Source: Exiguobacterium sp. TNDT2 (lineage in GTDB: Bacteria > Bacillota > Bacilli > Exiguobacteriales > Exiguobacteriaceae). Taken from it: a stretch of 64,000 bases of DNA. The notes under the pieces were generated by a model. It searched no databases. It was not told where the DNA came from and worked only from the letters and a program-made list of their open reading frames with translations. Positions within the stretch are counted from its first letter, which is position 1; each line of letters opens with the position of its first letter. A program made the translations under genes and the position numbers. Below are positions 44,972 to 52,779 of the stretch, piece by piece. The stretch covers positions 62,001-126,000 of the forward strand of contig NZ_QLVE01000002.1 of NCBI RefSeq assembly GCF_003331145.1. Direction: 5' to 3'.

Positions 44972-46891
44972 TTAGTTTCCATCAGCGAGACGCGTCCCGG
45001 CGATGTGAGGACGCATCCACTGCACGCCGTTCGTGAACAAGCGATCGATGTCTCGGTCGAGATCGTCACTGTTTGCAATAAAGAGCAGCAAGTAGGTCAA
45101 GGCCTCTTGGTCATCCCGTAACGTCTCAATGAGATTCAATACGAAAGCGATGGTCGTGAAGGGGCGAGTCCGGCCGACAAAGATTTTTGGAAAGACGTTT
45201 GCTTCTGGACCGAGTTCGCTCGCAGCGAGCAACTCTTCATACAACTTCTCACCTGGGCGAATCCCGGTGACTTCAATCCCGATTTGTTCGGTCGTAAATC
45301 CGCTCAGCTCAATCATTTTTTTCCCCAAATCGATAATTTTGACCGGTTCCCCCATATCGAGCACGAAAATTTCACCACCTTTAGACAAGACACTTGCCTG
45401 AATGACGAGACGACTCGCTTCCGGGATGGTCATGAAGTAGCGCGTCATCTCAGGATCGGTGACGGTGACCGGTCCGCCTCGGAGAATCTGTTCTTTAAAG
45501 AGCGGCACGACCGAACCTCGACTGCCAAGGACATTCCCAAAGCGGACGACCGCAAAGATTGTGTCACTCGCACGCGCTTTTTCCTGGACGACCATCTCAG
45601 CAATCCGTTTCGTCGAACCCATCACGTTCGTCGGATTGACCGCTTTGTCCGTCGAGACCATGATGAAACGGCTCACTTTGTGACGAGCGGCGACATCGAC
45701 CATGTGCTTCGTCCCATAAATATTGTTTTTGACGGCTTCAAGCGGATTGTCTTCCATGAGCGGTACGTGTTTATGGGCGGCGGCATGATAGACGATATCG
45801 GGTTTATACGTGCAAAACACGTCTTCGAGCCGGCTCTCATCTTGCACGTCCCCGATGACCGGATAGAGCATCGTCTCCGTACCGAGCCCACGCAACTCTC
45901 GCTCGATTAAGTAAATACTGTTCTCCCCGTGACCGAGGAGAATCATTTCTGCCGGGGCGAATTTGATCAATTGACGGCATAACTCCGAGCCGATTGACCC
46001 CCCGGCGCCAGTGACGAGCACGGTCGCGCCTTCGACATGGTGAGATATTCCAGATATGTCCAATTGAACATGTTCACGACCGAGCAAGTCCTCGATTTTC
46101 ACTTCGCGAATCTCGTTGATGGAAACTTTTCCGGTCGCCAGTTCCGAAATCATCGGCAAGGCGTGGGATTCGGCCCCTGTCTTCTCGATTCGTTTCAGCA
46201 AGGCGAGCCGTCGGGCATAAGGCAAGCTTGGAATGGCCAAGATGACCACTTCAATCCCATGTTCTTGGATGATGCGTTCTAAATCGTCCGTCATCCCAAG
46301 CACCGGGACGCCGTGGACATAGAGCGCCTGAAGTTGCGGGTTGTCGTCAAGCAGACCGACGACGTGCAACACGGTCGTCCGATGCTCTTTCAACTCGCGG
46401 ACGATCAATTGTCCCGAATCCCCGGCCCCGATGATCAGTGCTTTTCGCCCTGGATGATTCGTATGCGGTTTAAAGACGTCGAACACATGGTTACGGGCTA
46501 AGAATCTAGTGAACAAAATCAAGTTGAAGGCGAGCAATCCTTGGACAGCGATGATGATTCCTAGCCCCGCCCCAAAATGGAACTGATTGTAGGCGTACAA
46601 GACCAGGTCACTGCTGAGAAGGGCGATGGCGACTTGTTTCATCTCATGAATCGACGCATAACGCCAATCGATGCGATGAATCTTCAAGACGCTCCCGACG
46701 AGGCTGAAGCTGACAATTTTAATGGCGACCATCATCAACATCTCGCTTGATTCAAGCGTCGTATACGACGTAAGTGTAGAGAACATCAATTTAAACGTCG
46801 CATACAGGACAAATGAAACGATCAAGATATCGAGACATAAAAAGAGCAAGTTGCGTTGGTTCTTGCGATAGACGTTTACGAATGTTGCCAT
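44972..46891 (-). CDS. Membrane UDP-HexNAc 4,6-dehydratase (CapD/PglF/EpsC type)
   Basis: 639 residues. Four N-terminal membrane segments (about 12-34, 50-70, 86-102, 108-132), a CoA-binding-like Rossmann domain (149-260, LIIGAGDSG), then a short-chain dehydrogenase domain with VTGAGGSIGSELCRQ (293-307) and VSTDKAVNPTNVMGSTKR, where Met-x-x-x-Lys replaces Tyr-x-x-x-Lys as in PglF/FlaA1. First step toward bacillosamine-type sugars. First gene of the operon; GGAGGTG ribosome site; divergent from the HNH-repeat gene. Confidence 0.93.
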   Translation of the reverse strand: MATFVNVYRKNQRNLLFLCLDILIVSFVLYATFKLMFSTLTSYTTLESSEMLMMVAIKIVSFSLVGSVLKIHRIDWRYASIHEMKQVAIALLSSDLVLYAYNQFHFGAGLGIIIAVQGLLAFNLILFTRFLARNHVFDVFKPHTNHPGRKALIIGAGDSGQLIVRELKEHRTTVLHVVGLLDDNPQLQALYVHGVPVLGMTDDLERIIQEHGIEVVILAIPSLPYARRLALLKRIEKTGAESHALPMISELATGKVSINEIREVKIEDLLGREHVQLDISGISHHVEGATVLVTGAGGSIGSELCRQLIKFAPAEMILLGHGENSIYLIERELRGLGTETMLYPVIGDVQDESRLEDVFCTYKPDIVYHAAAHKHVPLMEDNPLEAVKNNIYGTKHMVDVAARHKVSRFIMVSTDKAVNPTNVMGSTKRIAEMVVQEKARASDTIFAVVRFGNVLGSRGSVVPLFKEQILRGGPVTVTDPEMTRYFMTIPEASRLVIQASVLSKGGEIFVLDMGEPVKIIDLGKKMIELSGFTTEQIGIEVTGIRPGEKLYEELLAASELGPEANVFPKIFVGRTRPFTTIAFVLNLIETLRDDQEALTYLLLFIANSDDLDRDIDRLFTNGVQWMRPHIAGTRLADGN

Positions 46892-47307
46892 GGTAGTTCG
46901 CACCTCCAAGAGTCTGAGTTGTTCGTTCGTGGTGTAAGTTGGAATGCGCAAAAGATGCGTCGATGCTAGTAAACTACCCGACTTTTCTTGACAACTTAAA
47001 AGATAAGCCAAGCTTTTTCTTATTAACGACCTAGTTGCGAAAAAGGAGTTCACGAAATTATTATCATGATTTCATTCACATAATGAATAATTGTCCGACA
47101 AACGGGAATGGAAATGTACATAACCCGAATTGGGTATCGTTTACATTATTTTGCATTCTCAAAAACACTGTGTAAGGAGGTAGCAATCAATCTGAAGCAT
47201 TCTTTTTGACTAGCTCGTTGACTCTTCAACCAATACATGCTGTTCATTCACACCAAGAGACCTTCCGAGACGCTCGTTGCGTCTCCCTCCAAAGGAGAGA
47301 CACCAAG
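46892..47307. other. Divergent regulatory region of the sugar-nucleotide module
   Basis: 416 bases between divergent starts, AT-rich in the middle (46990-47170), consistent with two promoters. A strong Shine-Dalgarno sequence AAGGAGG at about 47173-47179 is not followed by any ATG, GTG or TTG at a usable distance. Nearest the plus-strand gene are two overlapping hairpins (see 47267-47301). Confidence 0.5.
47267..47301 (+). promoter_or_regulatory. Candidate translational switch in the leader of the four-repeat gene
   Basis: Two mutually exclusive stems share GTCTC (47281-47285): GAGACGC/GCGTCTC (47267-47285, 7 bp, loop TCGTT), and GTCT-CTCC/GGAG-AGAC (47281-47301, loop AAA, 2-base bulge), which sequesters the GGAGAG ribosome site 7 bases before ATG 47308. 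The first stem would free the site. Confidence 0.4.
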
Positions 47308-48060
47308 ATGAAAAAATGGACACGCCCTCAAATCGTACAAGCGTTGCAGTTAGCTGCTCAAGAACATGCCGAACTCGATTCAAAACGGTACAGCATTTGG
47401 TCGCAGAACAAAAACGTCCCTTCCCTCTCCACCGTCATCCATCAATTCGGATCCTGGCGCGAGGCACTCGCCGCTGCTCAGATTCAAATGTCGTTCCATT
47501 ACTATTCGGATGAAGACATCCTCCGCGCTTTGAACCATGCTGCCGAGGAGCTACCGCTCTTCACAAGTCAAACGTATCGGGAATGGTCAAAAGTGACGCG
47601 CTCGCCGTCGCTCACCTTGATCAGCAGCCGCTTCGGCTCTTGGTCGAACGCGCTCCGAGAAGCGAAACTACAGACGACCGCCGCGAAAAACAATGAAGAG
47701 CGCATCATCCAAGCCTTGATCGCAGCGTCTGAAGAACTCGAACGTCTCACGTCTCAGCACTACGCCATCTGGGCCCAAGAGCACGGTTATCCGACGGTCG
47801 CGACCATCGCCCGGAAGTATGGATCATGGAGCTACGCCTTGTTCGTCCTCGATATCGCCCCGCCGAAACGAAAATGGGACGAAGAAGACGTCATCGAGGC
47901 CCTCCGCGTCGCCAAGCATGAATTGTCCCACTTCAGCATCTTGCATTACCGGAAATGGGCCGAGGGACGCAACGTGCCGAGTACGTCGACGATCAACGCC
48001 CTCTTTGGCAGTTGGACGGCGGCGTTGAAATGTATGGAAGAACAGACAATCACCCAATAA
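47308..48060 (+). CDS. Protein made of four HNH-associated repeats
   Basis: 250 residues, four tandem units of the HNH_repeat type. The triplet GSW ends each unit at 48-50, 110-112, 172-174 and 234-236: an exact period of 62 residues. Each unit: helix (QALQLAAQE), LxxxxYxxWxxxxxxPS, then strand/helix into FGSWxxAL. No nuclease, membrane or enzyme domain. ATG 47308 is used, since AAAGGAGAG lies just upstream; the frame is open to 47206. It is divergent from the sugar-nucleotide operon that contains a three-unit relative. A DNA-binding role is inferred from the fold. Confidence 0.75.
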   Translation: MKKWTRPQIVQALQLAAQEHAELDSKRYSIWSQNKNVPSLSTVIHQFGSWREALAAAQIQMSFHYYSDEDILRALNHAAEELPLFTSQTYREWSKVTRSPSLTLISSRFGSWSNALREAKLQTTAAKNNEERIIQALIAASEELERLTSQHYAIWAQEHGYPTVATIARKYGSWSYALFVLDIAPPKRKWDEEDVIEALRVAKHELSHFSILHYRKWAEGRNVPSTSTINALFGSWTAALKCMEEQTITQ

Positions 48061-48095
48061 AACAAGCCCTGTCTCATGACGAGACAGGGCTTTCG
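48061..48095. terminator. Bidirectional terminator
   Basis: Stem AAGCCCTGTCTC/GAGACAGGGCTT between convergent genes. Confidence 0.88.
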
Positions 48096-48096
48096 T

Positions 48097-49047
48097 TTAC
48101 GTAACAATCGAAATGAACAGCGGGATGCCGACGAGCAAGTTGAACGGAAACGTGACGGCGAGAGCAAGTGTCAAATAAAACGACGGCTCCGCTTCTGGAA
48201 CTGACGCCTGGAGCATGGCCGGTGCCGCGATATACGATCCGCTCGCCGCGAGCGTCATCAAGAGAATCGTTCCCCCGTCAGACAATCCGGCCATCCCGGC
48301 CGCGAGGAAGCCGATCGCCGCGCCGACAAGCGGGAACGTCATCCCGACGACTAAAAATTTAATCCCATACGATGGGACCGTCTTCAATTGATGGCCGACC
48401 TTGACACCGAGACTGAGTAAAAACAACAGCAACACACCTGGGAATAAATCGACGAAAAACGGGGTCAATGCTGATGTATCCGGTGTGACAAGGCCGACGA
48501 CGAGACCGGCCAATAAAAGCAAAATGCTCTTAGAGAGCAGGCTGTCGCGGACGACGGTGAGCGATTGGGTTGGCGCAGCTGTAATGCCAAGGACACGACT
48601 CTGGTTATACAACAACAACGCGACGACGAGGCCTGGAATCTCGAGGACGACGACGAGCGTCGTCATGAACGGTTCATATGCGATGCCGAGCCGTTCGAGC
48701 TGGGCAGTCGCCGCGACGTACGTCACGAGCGAGACCGAGCCAAACGTCGCCGCCATGGCGATTCGTTCCGGGAAGGTAAACTTCAAGAGCGCGCCGAGAC
48801 CGAACGCAACGAGCGGCAAAACGAGACCGAGCACGAGCGTCACTGCGAGCGGAAGCGCCAACTCATCCATTGATACCGAAGCGAGTCCCATCCCTCCTTT
48901 CAATCCAATCGCGAGCAGTAAGTACAAGTTGAGCGTGATGCTGAGCGACTCAGGAATTTTCAAATTCGATTTGCCGAGAGCGGCGATCACGCCTGTCACA
49001 AAGAGGAGCACTGGGGCGCTCGTCAATAAAAACGTCAATAGTTCCAT
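48097..49047 (-). CDS. SbtA-type sodium-dependent bicarbonate transporter family protein
   Basis: 316 residues, about ten membrane segments, two inverted repeats of five, without a cytoplasmic PII-binding loop of cyanobacterial size. Signatures: LNLYLLLAIGLKGGMGLA near the first repeat and ASGSYIAAPAMLQASVPEAEPSFYLTLALAVTFPFN in the second. In cyanobacteria SbtA imports HCO3- with Na+; in heterotrophs the substrate is less certain. Ribosome site AGGAGG. No promoter fits between the terminator at 49066-49094 and the start, so expression must pass through that hairpin (see 49066-49218). Confidence 0.88.
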   Translation of the reverse strand: MELLTFLLTSAPVLLFVTGVIAALGKSNLKIPESLSITLNLYLLLAIGLKGGMGLASVSMDELALPLAVTLVLGLVLPLVAFGLGALLKFTFPERIAMAATFGSVSLVTYVAATAQLERLGIAYEPFMTTLVVVLEIPGLVVALLLYNQSRVLGITAAPTQSLTVVRDSLLSKSILLLLAGLVVGLVTPDTSALTPFFVDLFPGVLLLFLLSLGVKVGHQLKTVPSYGIKFLVVGMTFPLVGAAIGFLAAGMAGLSDGGTILLMTLAASGSYIAAPAMLQASVPEAEPSFYLTLALAVTFPFNLLVGIPLFISIVT

Positions 49048-49065
49048 CGTTTCCTCCTAGACGAC

Positions 49066-49218
49066 AAAAGCGCACACCAAAGAGTGGTGTGCGCTGCATG
49101 CCGACGGCTCGAACACGTTCGCTCCGTCTAGCCGACAACTGCCGGGTTATTAGTTCGTCAGCTCCGGGACAGGACGACGGGGATGTCTCGCGGACACCAC
49201 CAATCCTGAACCGTCTCT
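49066..49218 (-). promoter_or_regulatory. Structured leader of the sbtA-like gene with terminator and antiterminator pairings
   Basis: Transcript of about 170 bases. A terminator-type hairpin (49094-49070, arms of 10 bp, loop of 5, T-run only TTTT) stands 9 bases before the ribosome site. Upstream GTGGTGTCCGC (49200-49190) is complementary to the 5' arm (49094-49084) in 10 of 11 positions and so could form an antiterminator. The same upstream segment also pairs locally (GGTGTC 49198-49193 with GACATC 49187-49182), inside an outer stem GACGG/CCGTC (49215-49211 with 49180-49176). A further stem GACGG..GAAC/GTTC..CCGTC lies between. This is the layout of a riboswitch or other attenuator. Confidence 0.5.
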
Positions 49219-49224
49219 GCTTCT

Positions 49225-49253
49225 AGTTTATAAATGGCGTCACGGCTTGTCAA
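49225..49253 (-). promoter_or_regulatory. Candidate promoter of the sbtA-like leader
   Basis: Perfect -35 TTGACA (49253-49248), 17-base spacer, TAAACT (49230-49225) on the minus strand, at the end of the DUF2294 gene. Confidence 0.55.
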
Positions 49254-49608
49254 TCCCGCCATCCCACGGGGCATCAAGTCGAAAGACGATGAGGCGTTCC
49301 CCCGTCTTTGTGCTGATATCCGTGTGAAGCGAGATGAGACGCCGTCCGAGCACGTCGTGGATGATCGTCTCGAGTTGAGTCCGGCCTGATTCGACAAGGT
49401 TGTTGCGGTATTTCTTCAACTGTTCACGACCGGCTGACTTGGCGGCCAGTTCGTACTCGGCCGGGGTCAAGACACCTTGAAGCGTTATAATCGCCAAGTC
49501 GCGGAGCAGGTCTGCTTTACACGTCAAAGAGCCGCGTCCGAGATACTCTTTCTCCCATTGGGTGATGCGAGCACTCAGTTCCATTTCGAGCTGACCTTTT
49601 TTCGGCAT
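49240..49608 (-). CDS. DUF2294 (MpsC-like) small protein
   Basis: 122 residues, DUF2294 family. Starts with a helical segment (KKGQLEMELSARITQWEKEYLGRG), then KADLLRDLAIITLQGVLTPAEYELAAK and the conserved end RLISLHTDISTKTGERLIVFRLD. In Staphylococcus MpsC is part of a sodium-translocating respiratory system, but the other subunits are not here; function unknown. It follows speB by 2 bases, so shares the operon with speE-speB. Confidence 0.82.
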   Translation of the reverse strand: MPKKGQLEMELSARITQWEKEYLGRGSLTCKADLLRDLAIITLQGVLTPAEYELAAKSAGREQLKKYRNNLVESGRTQLETIIHDVLGRRLISLHTDISTKTGERLIVFRLDAPWDGGIDKP

Positions 49609-49610
49609 CG

Positions 49611-50492
49611 TTACTTCACGAATCCGATCATCATCTCGCGAAGAATCTTCGCGGCGGCGATGGCCGTCATGTCCGATTGGTCATAGGCCGGCGACACTTC
49701 GACGAGGTCGGCACCGATGATGTCGACGTCGGCGTTCGCGATGGCGTGGACCGCTTCGAGCAATTCTTTCGTCGTGATGCCCCCGATTTCTTGCGTGCCT
49801 GTTCCCGGTGCCGCCGATGGGTCGAGGACGTCGATGTCGATGGTGACGTACACTTTCTTCCCGGCGAGCGTCGGCAACACACGTTTGAGCGGCTCGATCA
49901 CTTCATATTGATACATGTTATAACCGACTTCTTTCACCCAGTCGAATTCTTCTTTCATCCCAGAACGAATTCCGAACGAGTAGCAGTTCGATGGCCCAAT
50001 CAAGTTGGCCGCTTTTTTAAGTGGTGTCGAGTGCGACAACGGCTCACCTTCGTATTCGTCACGGAGATCCGTGTGCGCATCGAAGTGCAGAATGACGAAA
50101 TCGTCGCCATACGCATCATGCATCGCCTTGATGACCGGCCACGTGACGAGATGCTCCCCACCCATGCCGAGCGGGAACTTGCCTGCTTGGATGACGTCCT
50201 TGACGAACGACTCGATCATATCTAGTGATTTTTGAGCGTTCCCGAACGGAAGCGGGATGTCACCGGCGTCATAGACGGCTGCTTCCGTCAAATCTCCGTC
50301 AAGGTACGGGCTATATTCTTCAAGTCCGATTGAGACTTCACGAATCCGGTTCGGACCGAAACGTGAGCCCGGACGGAAACTGACCGTCCAGTCCATCGGC
50401 ATCCCGTAAAGGACCGTCTTCGCGTCTGCGACTTCAGGCAGACTCGCGATAAACACTTTGCCTGAGTAGGCTTCATCGAAACGTTTAATCAT
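49611..50492 (-). CDS. speB: Agmatinase
   Basis: Manganese ureohydrolase that splits agmatine to putrescine and urea. 293 residues. Metal ligands in GMGGEHL (near 110), HFDAHTD (near 133-139) and [16 protein letters not shown] (near 220). ATG 50492 overlaps the speE stop (ATGA). speE-speB order equals B. subtilis. Confidence 0.96.
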   Translation of the reverse strand: MIKRFDEAYSGKVFIASLPEVADAKTVLYGMPMDWTVSFRPGSRFGPNRIREVSIGLEEYSPYLDGDLTEAAVYDAGDIPLPFGNAQKSLDMIESFVKDVIQAGKFPLGMGGEHLVTWPVIKAMHDAYGDDFVILHFDAHTDLRDEYEGEPLSHSTPLKKAANLIGPSNCYSFGIRSGMKEEFDWVKEVGYNMYQYEVIEPLKRVLPTLAGKKVYVTIDIDVLDPSAAPGTGTQEIGGITTKELLEAVHAIANADVDIIGADLVEVSPAYDQSDMTAIAAAKILREMMIGFVK

Positions 50493-51328
50493 TTCGTCAA
50501 GTCCTCCACGAATTTAGGAAGGACGAAAGCCGCATTGTGAAGCTTCGGCGTGTAGTACTTCGTCTCGATGTCGTGGAAACGCTCTGGAGCCACTGCTTCC
50601 GGGTCATACTGCTTCGAACCGATTGTGAACGTCCACATGCCGCTCGGATACGTCGGTACGTTCGCTGTGTAGAGCTTCGTGATTGGGAAGATTTCTTTCA
50701 CGTCACGTTGGACTGTCTGGATGAGCTCTGGCGTGAACCATGGGTTGTCCGTCTGTGCGACGAAAATCCCGTCGTCTTTAAGCGCTCTCGAGATTCCGGC
50801 GTAGAACCCTTTCGTGAACAAGTTGGCCGCTGGGCCGACCGGTTCTGTCGAGTCGACCATGATGACGTCGTACTCGTTCTCCGACTCGGCGATATGCATG
50901 AAACCGTCGCCGACGATGACTTCAACGCGCGGGTTGTCGAGTTCGCCTGCGATGTTTGGTAAGTATTTCTTCGAATATTCAATAACTTTCCCGTCAATGT
51001 CGACGAGAACTGCTTTTTCAACTGATGGGTGTTTCATAATCTCACGGATGACGCCGCCGTCTCCGCCGCCGACAACGAGTACATGCTTCGGATTCGGGTG
51101 CGTGAAGAGTGGGACGTGAGCCACCATCTCGTGATAGACGAATTCGTCCTTATCCGTCGTCATGACCATTCCGTCAAGCAACAACATTGTCCCGAACTCG
51201 TCCGTTTCGACCATTTCTAGTCGTTGAAACTCCGTTTGTTCGCTCTCATAAACGTGGTTTACTCGGAACGTGATTCCGTAATCTTCTGTCTGGTGCTCCG
51301 TAAACCATAATTTTAATTTTTGGTCCAT
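50489..51328 (-). CDS. speE: Spermidine synthase
   Basis: Aminopropyltransferase that makes spermidine from putrescine and decarboxylated SAM. 279 residues: N-terminal beta domain ([16 protein letters not shown]), [14 protein letters not shown] nucleotide loop (near 85-98), catalytic Asp in [11 protein letters not shown] (near 155). ATG 51328 has AAGGGG 8 bases upstream. Forms a polyamine operon with speB. Confidence 0.97.
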   Translation of the reverse strand: MDQKLKLWFTEHQTEDYGITFRVNHVYESEQTEFQRLEMVETDEFGTMLLLDGMVMTTDKDEFVYHEMVAHVPLFTHPNPKHVLVVGGGDGGVIREIMKHPSVEKAVLVDIDGKVIEYSKKYLPNIAGELDNPRVEVIVGDGFMHIAESENEYDVIMVDSTEPVGPAANLFTKGFYAGISRALKDDGIFVAQTDNPWFTPELIQTVQRDVKEIFPITKLYTANVPTYPSGMWTFTIGSKQYDPEAVAPERFHDIETKYYTPKLHNAAFVLPKFVEDLTK

Positions 51329-51531
51329 CGATAGAACCCCTTTCTGTTCAAAAAGTTGTTCGTATGCGAGTGGCGTTTTGAGGCGCTTCTTAATCATACG
51401 ATAGGAAGTATACAAAAATTGTCCGAATTTTGCACGATTTTTTTATTTATTTGCTTGGTTATGTGAGATTTATGTGAGTGTTATCCGATAAAATAAAGAG
51501 AGTGCCTCTATCATTTGAAAGGAGGGATCCT

Positions 51532-52452
51532 ATGTGGTCTCCATGTACCGCCTGCTCCACGACCATCCCATTTATTGAACGGGGTTTCGTAGTCGTCAAT
51601 GACGAACCTCATCCGTATGACTCGTTTGACGAATTGACGGAGCGCCTTGCCGCCGTCGAGGACGACGTGTATTGTGTCGATCCGGCCACGCAGCGCCAAA
51701 CCGCTGTCGTCTCCGCAAGCGACCTGCTCGAACAAATCGCCAACCGCGATACGATCGAACTGATTCAACATGGCGACTTCGAGAGCCACTTGCAACCCAT
51801 CATCCATCTCGATACCGGCGAACGGTTCGGCTACGAGGCGCTTCTGAGAAGTCAAAACAACGTCTCACCGGGCGAATTGTTCCGGGCCGCGAACCGATTC
51901 GGGCTTCACTCGAAACTCGATCAACGGGCCCGTGCCGAAGCCGTCAAAGCGACATATCATGCCGTCGCGCCGCACGAGAAGACATTCATCAACTTTTTAC
52001 CGTCGACAATCTACAACCCGGACTACTGCCTTCAACACACGTTCGAGATTATCGATCAGTATGGACTCGGTGCCGATCGCTTCATCTTCGAAGTCGTCGA
52101 GACGGAAAAAGTCCAAGACGTTGCCCACTTGCAACACGTGTTCTCTACATATAAGAAGCGCGGCATGAAAGTCGCCCTCGACGATGTCGGGGCCGGCTTC
52201 TCGACGCTCGATATGTTGAAACGGCTTGAACCGGACTATGTCAAAATCGACCGGTCGTACATCTCGTTTTGCGACCAAGACGCCGAAAAACGAGCATTTC
52301 TAAAAAATGTCCGTCAATTGACGAAATCGATGAACATCACGATTCTCGCCGAAGGCATCGAGCGCCTTGAAGAAGTCGACGTCTGTCGCGAACTCGGGTT
52401 TGACCTCGCCCAAGGCTATTACTTTGGCAAACCGTCCCCATACTCACTTTGA
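51532..52452 (+). CDS. EAL-domain cyclic-di-GMP phosphodiesterase
   Basis: 306 residues. A short N-terminal part with a CTAC (residues 5-8) motif and an acidic region, then an EAL domain from about 72. Catalytic residues appear intact: E102-A-L, Asn154, Glu187, Asp217-Asp218 (LDDVGAGFS, a variant of DDFGTG), Lys238, Glu274, Gln294. No GGDEF or membrane segment. Degrades c-di-GMP to pGpG. ATG 51532 with AAGGAGGG 6 bases upstream; a terminator hairpin follows. Confidence 0.93.
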   Translation: MWSPCTACSTTIPFIERGFVVVNDEPHPYDSFDELTERLAAVEDDVYCVDPATQRQTAVVSASDLLEQIANRDTIELIQHGDFESHLQPIIHLDTGERFGYEALLRSQNNVSPGELFRAANRFGLHSKLDQRARAEAVKATYHAVAPHEKTFINFLPSTIYNPDYCLQHTFEIIDQYGLGADRFIFEVVETEKVQDVAHLQHVFSTYKKRGMKVALDDVGAGFSTLDMLKRLEPDYVKIDRSYISFCDQDAEKRAFLKNVRQLTKSMNITILAEGIERLEEVDVCRELGFDLAQGYYFGKPSPYSL

Positions 52453-52461
52453 CGCAATGAT

Positions 52462-52490
52462 GGCCTAGAGTGGAAGCTCTAGGCCATTTT
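52462..52490 (+). terminator. Terminator after the EAL gene
   Basis: Arms GGCCTAGAG/CTCTAGGCC (loop TGGAAG) then ATTTTTAA; the T-run serves the plus strand only. Confidence 0.75.
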
Positions 52491-52639
52491 TAATCTTCGT
52501 CTTCGTCTTCGTCTTCGTCCATCTCTTCTTGCATCTCCGTATCTTTATTGTTCATCGGTTCTTCCTCAGCTTCCCCGCAAGCTCCAAGGAGGATACCTGT
52601 CGCCAATAACGACGCGGCCAATGTACCTTTCTTCTTCAT
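52490..52639 (-). CDS. Small acidic lipoprotein
   Basis: 49-residue exported lipoprotein, too short for usual ORF calling. Basic start MKKKG, hydrophobic core, lipobox LLGAC at about residues 17-21, then an acidic tail that ends in (Asp-Glu)n-Asp. AGGGG lies 8 bases before ATG 52639. The tail is encoded by four perfect copies of the hexamer GACGAA (52494-52517 on the minus strand). Function unknown; the acidic surface might bind cations. Confidence 0.7.
   Translation of the reverse strand: MKKKGTLAASLLATGILLGACGEAEEEPMNNKDTEMQEEMDEDEDEDED
52494..52517. repeat. Hexanucleotide tandem repeat (4 copies)
   Basis: Four perfect copies of TCTTCG (GACGAA on the coding strand), in frame, encoding Asp-Glu repeats at the end of the lipoprotein. 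Unit number changes would only change tail length. Confidence 0.85.
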
Positions 52640-52779
52640 CCTTAACACCCCTTTTTGTGTTGTGCTGTACAGTACGGTTTATTCCCTTGCACTCCACGTT
52701 GAAACGTTTTTCTTAGGTTAAGAACGCGTAAATGGTGGAATGAATTCAGTGATGACAACTGAACAGAAAGAAGGTGTAC

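Noticed and set aside
49158-49397. 79-codon frame overlapping the DUF2294 gene
   Set aside because: Most of it lies inside DUF2294 in another frame; only its last 34 codons lie in the leader and are listed as a weak finding.
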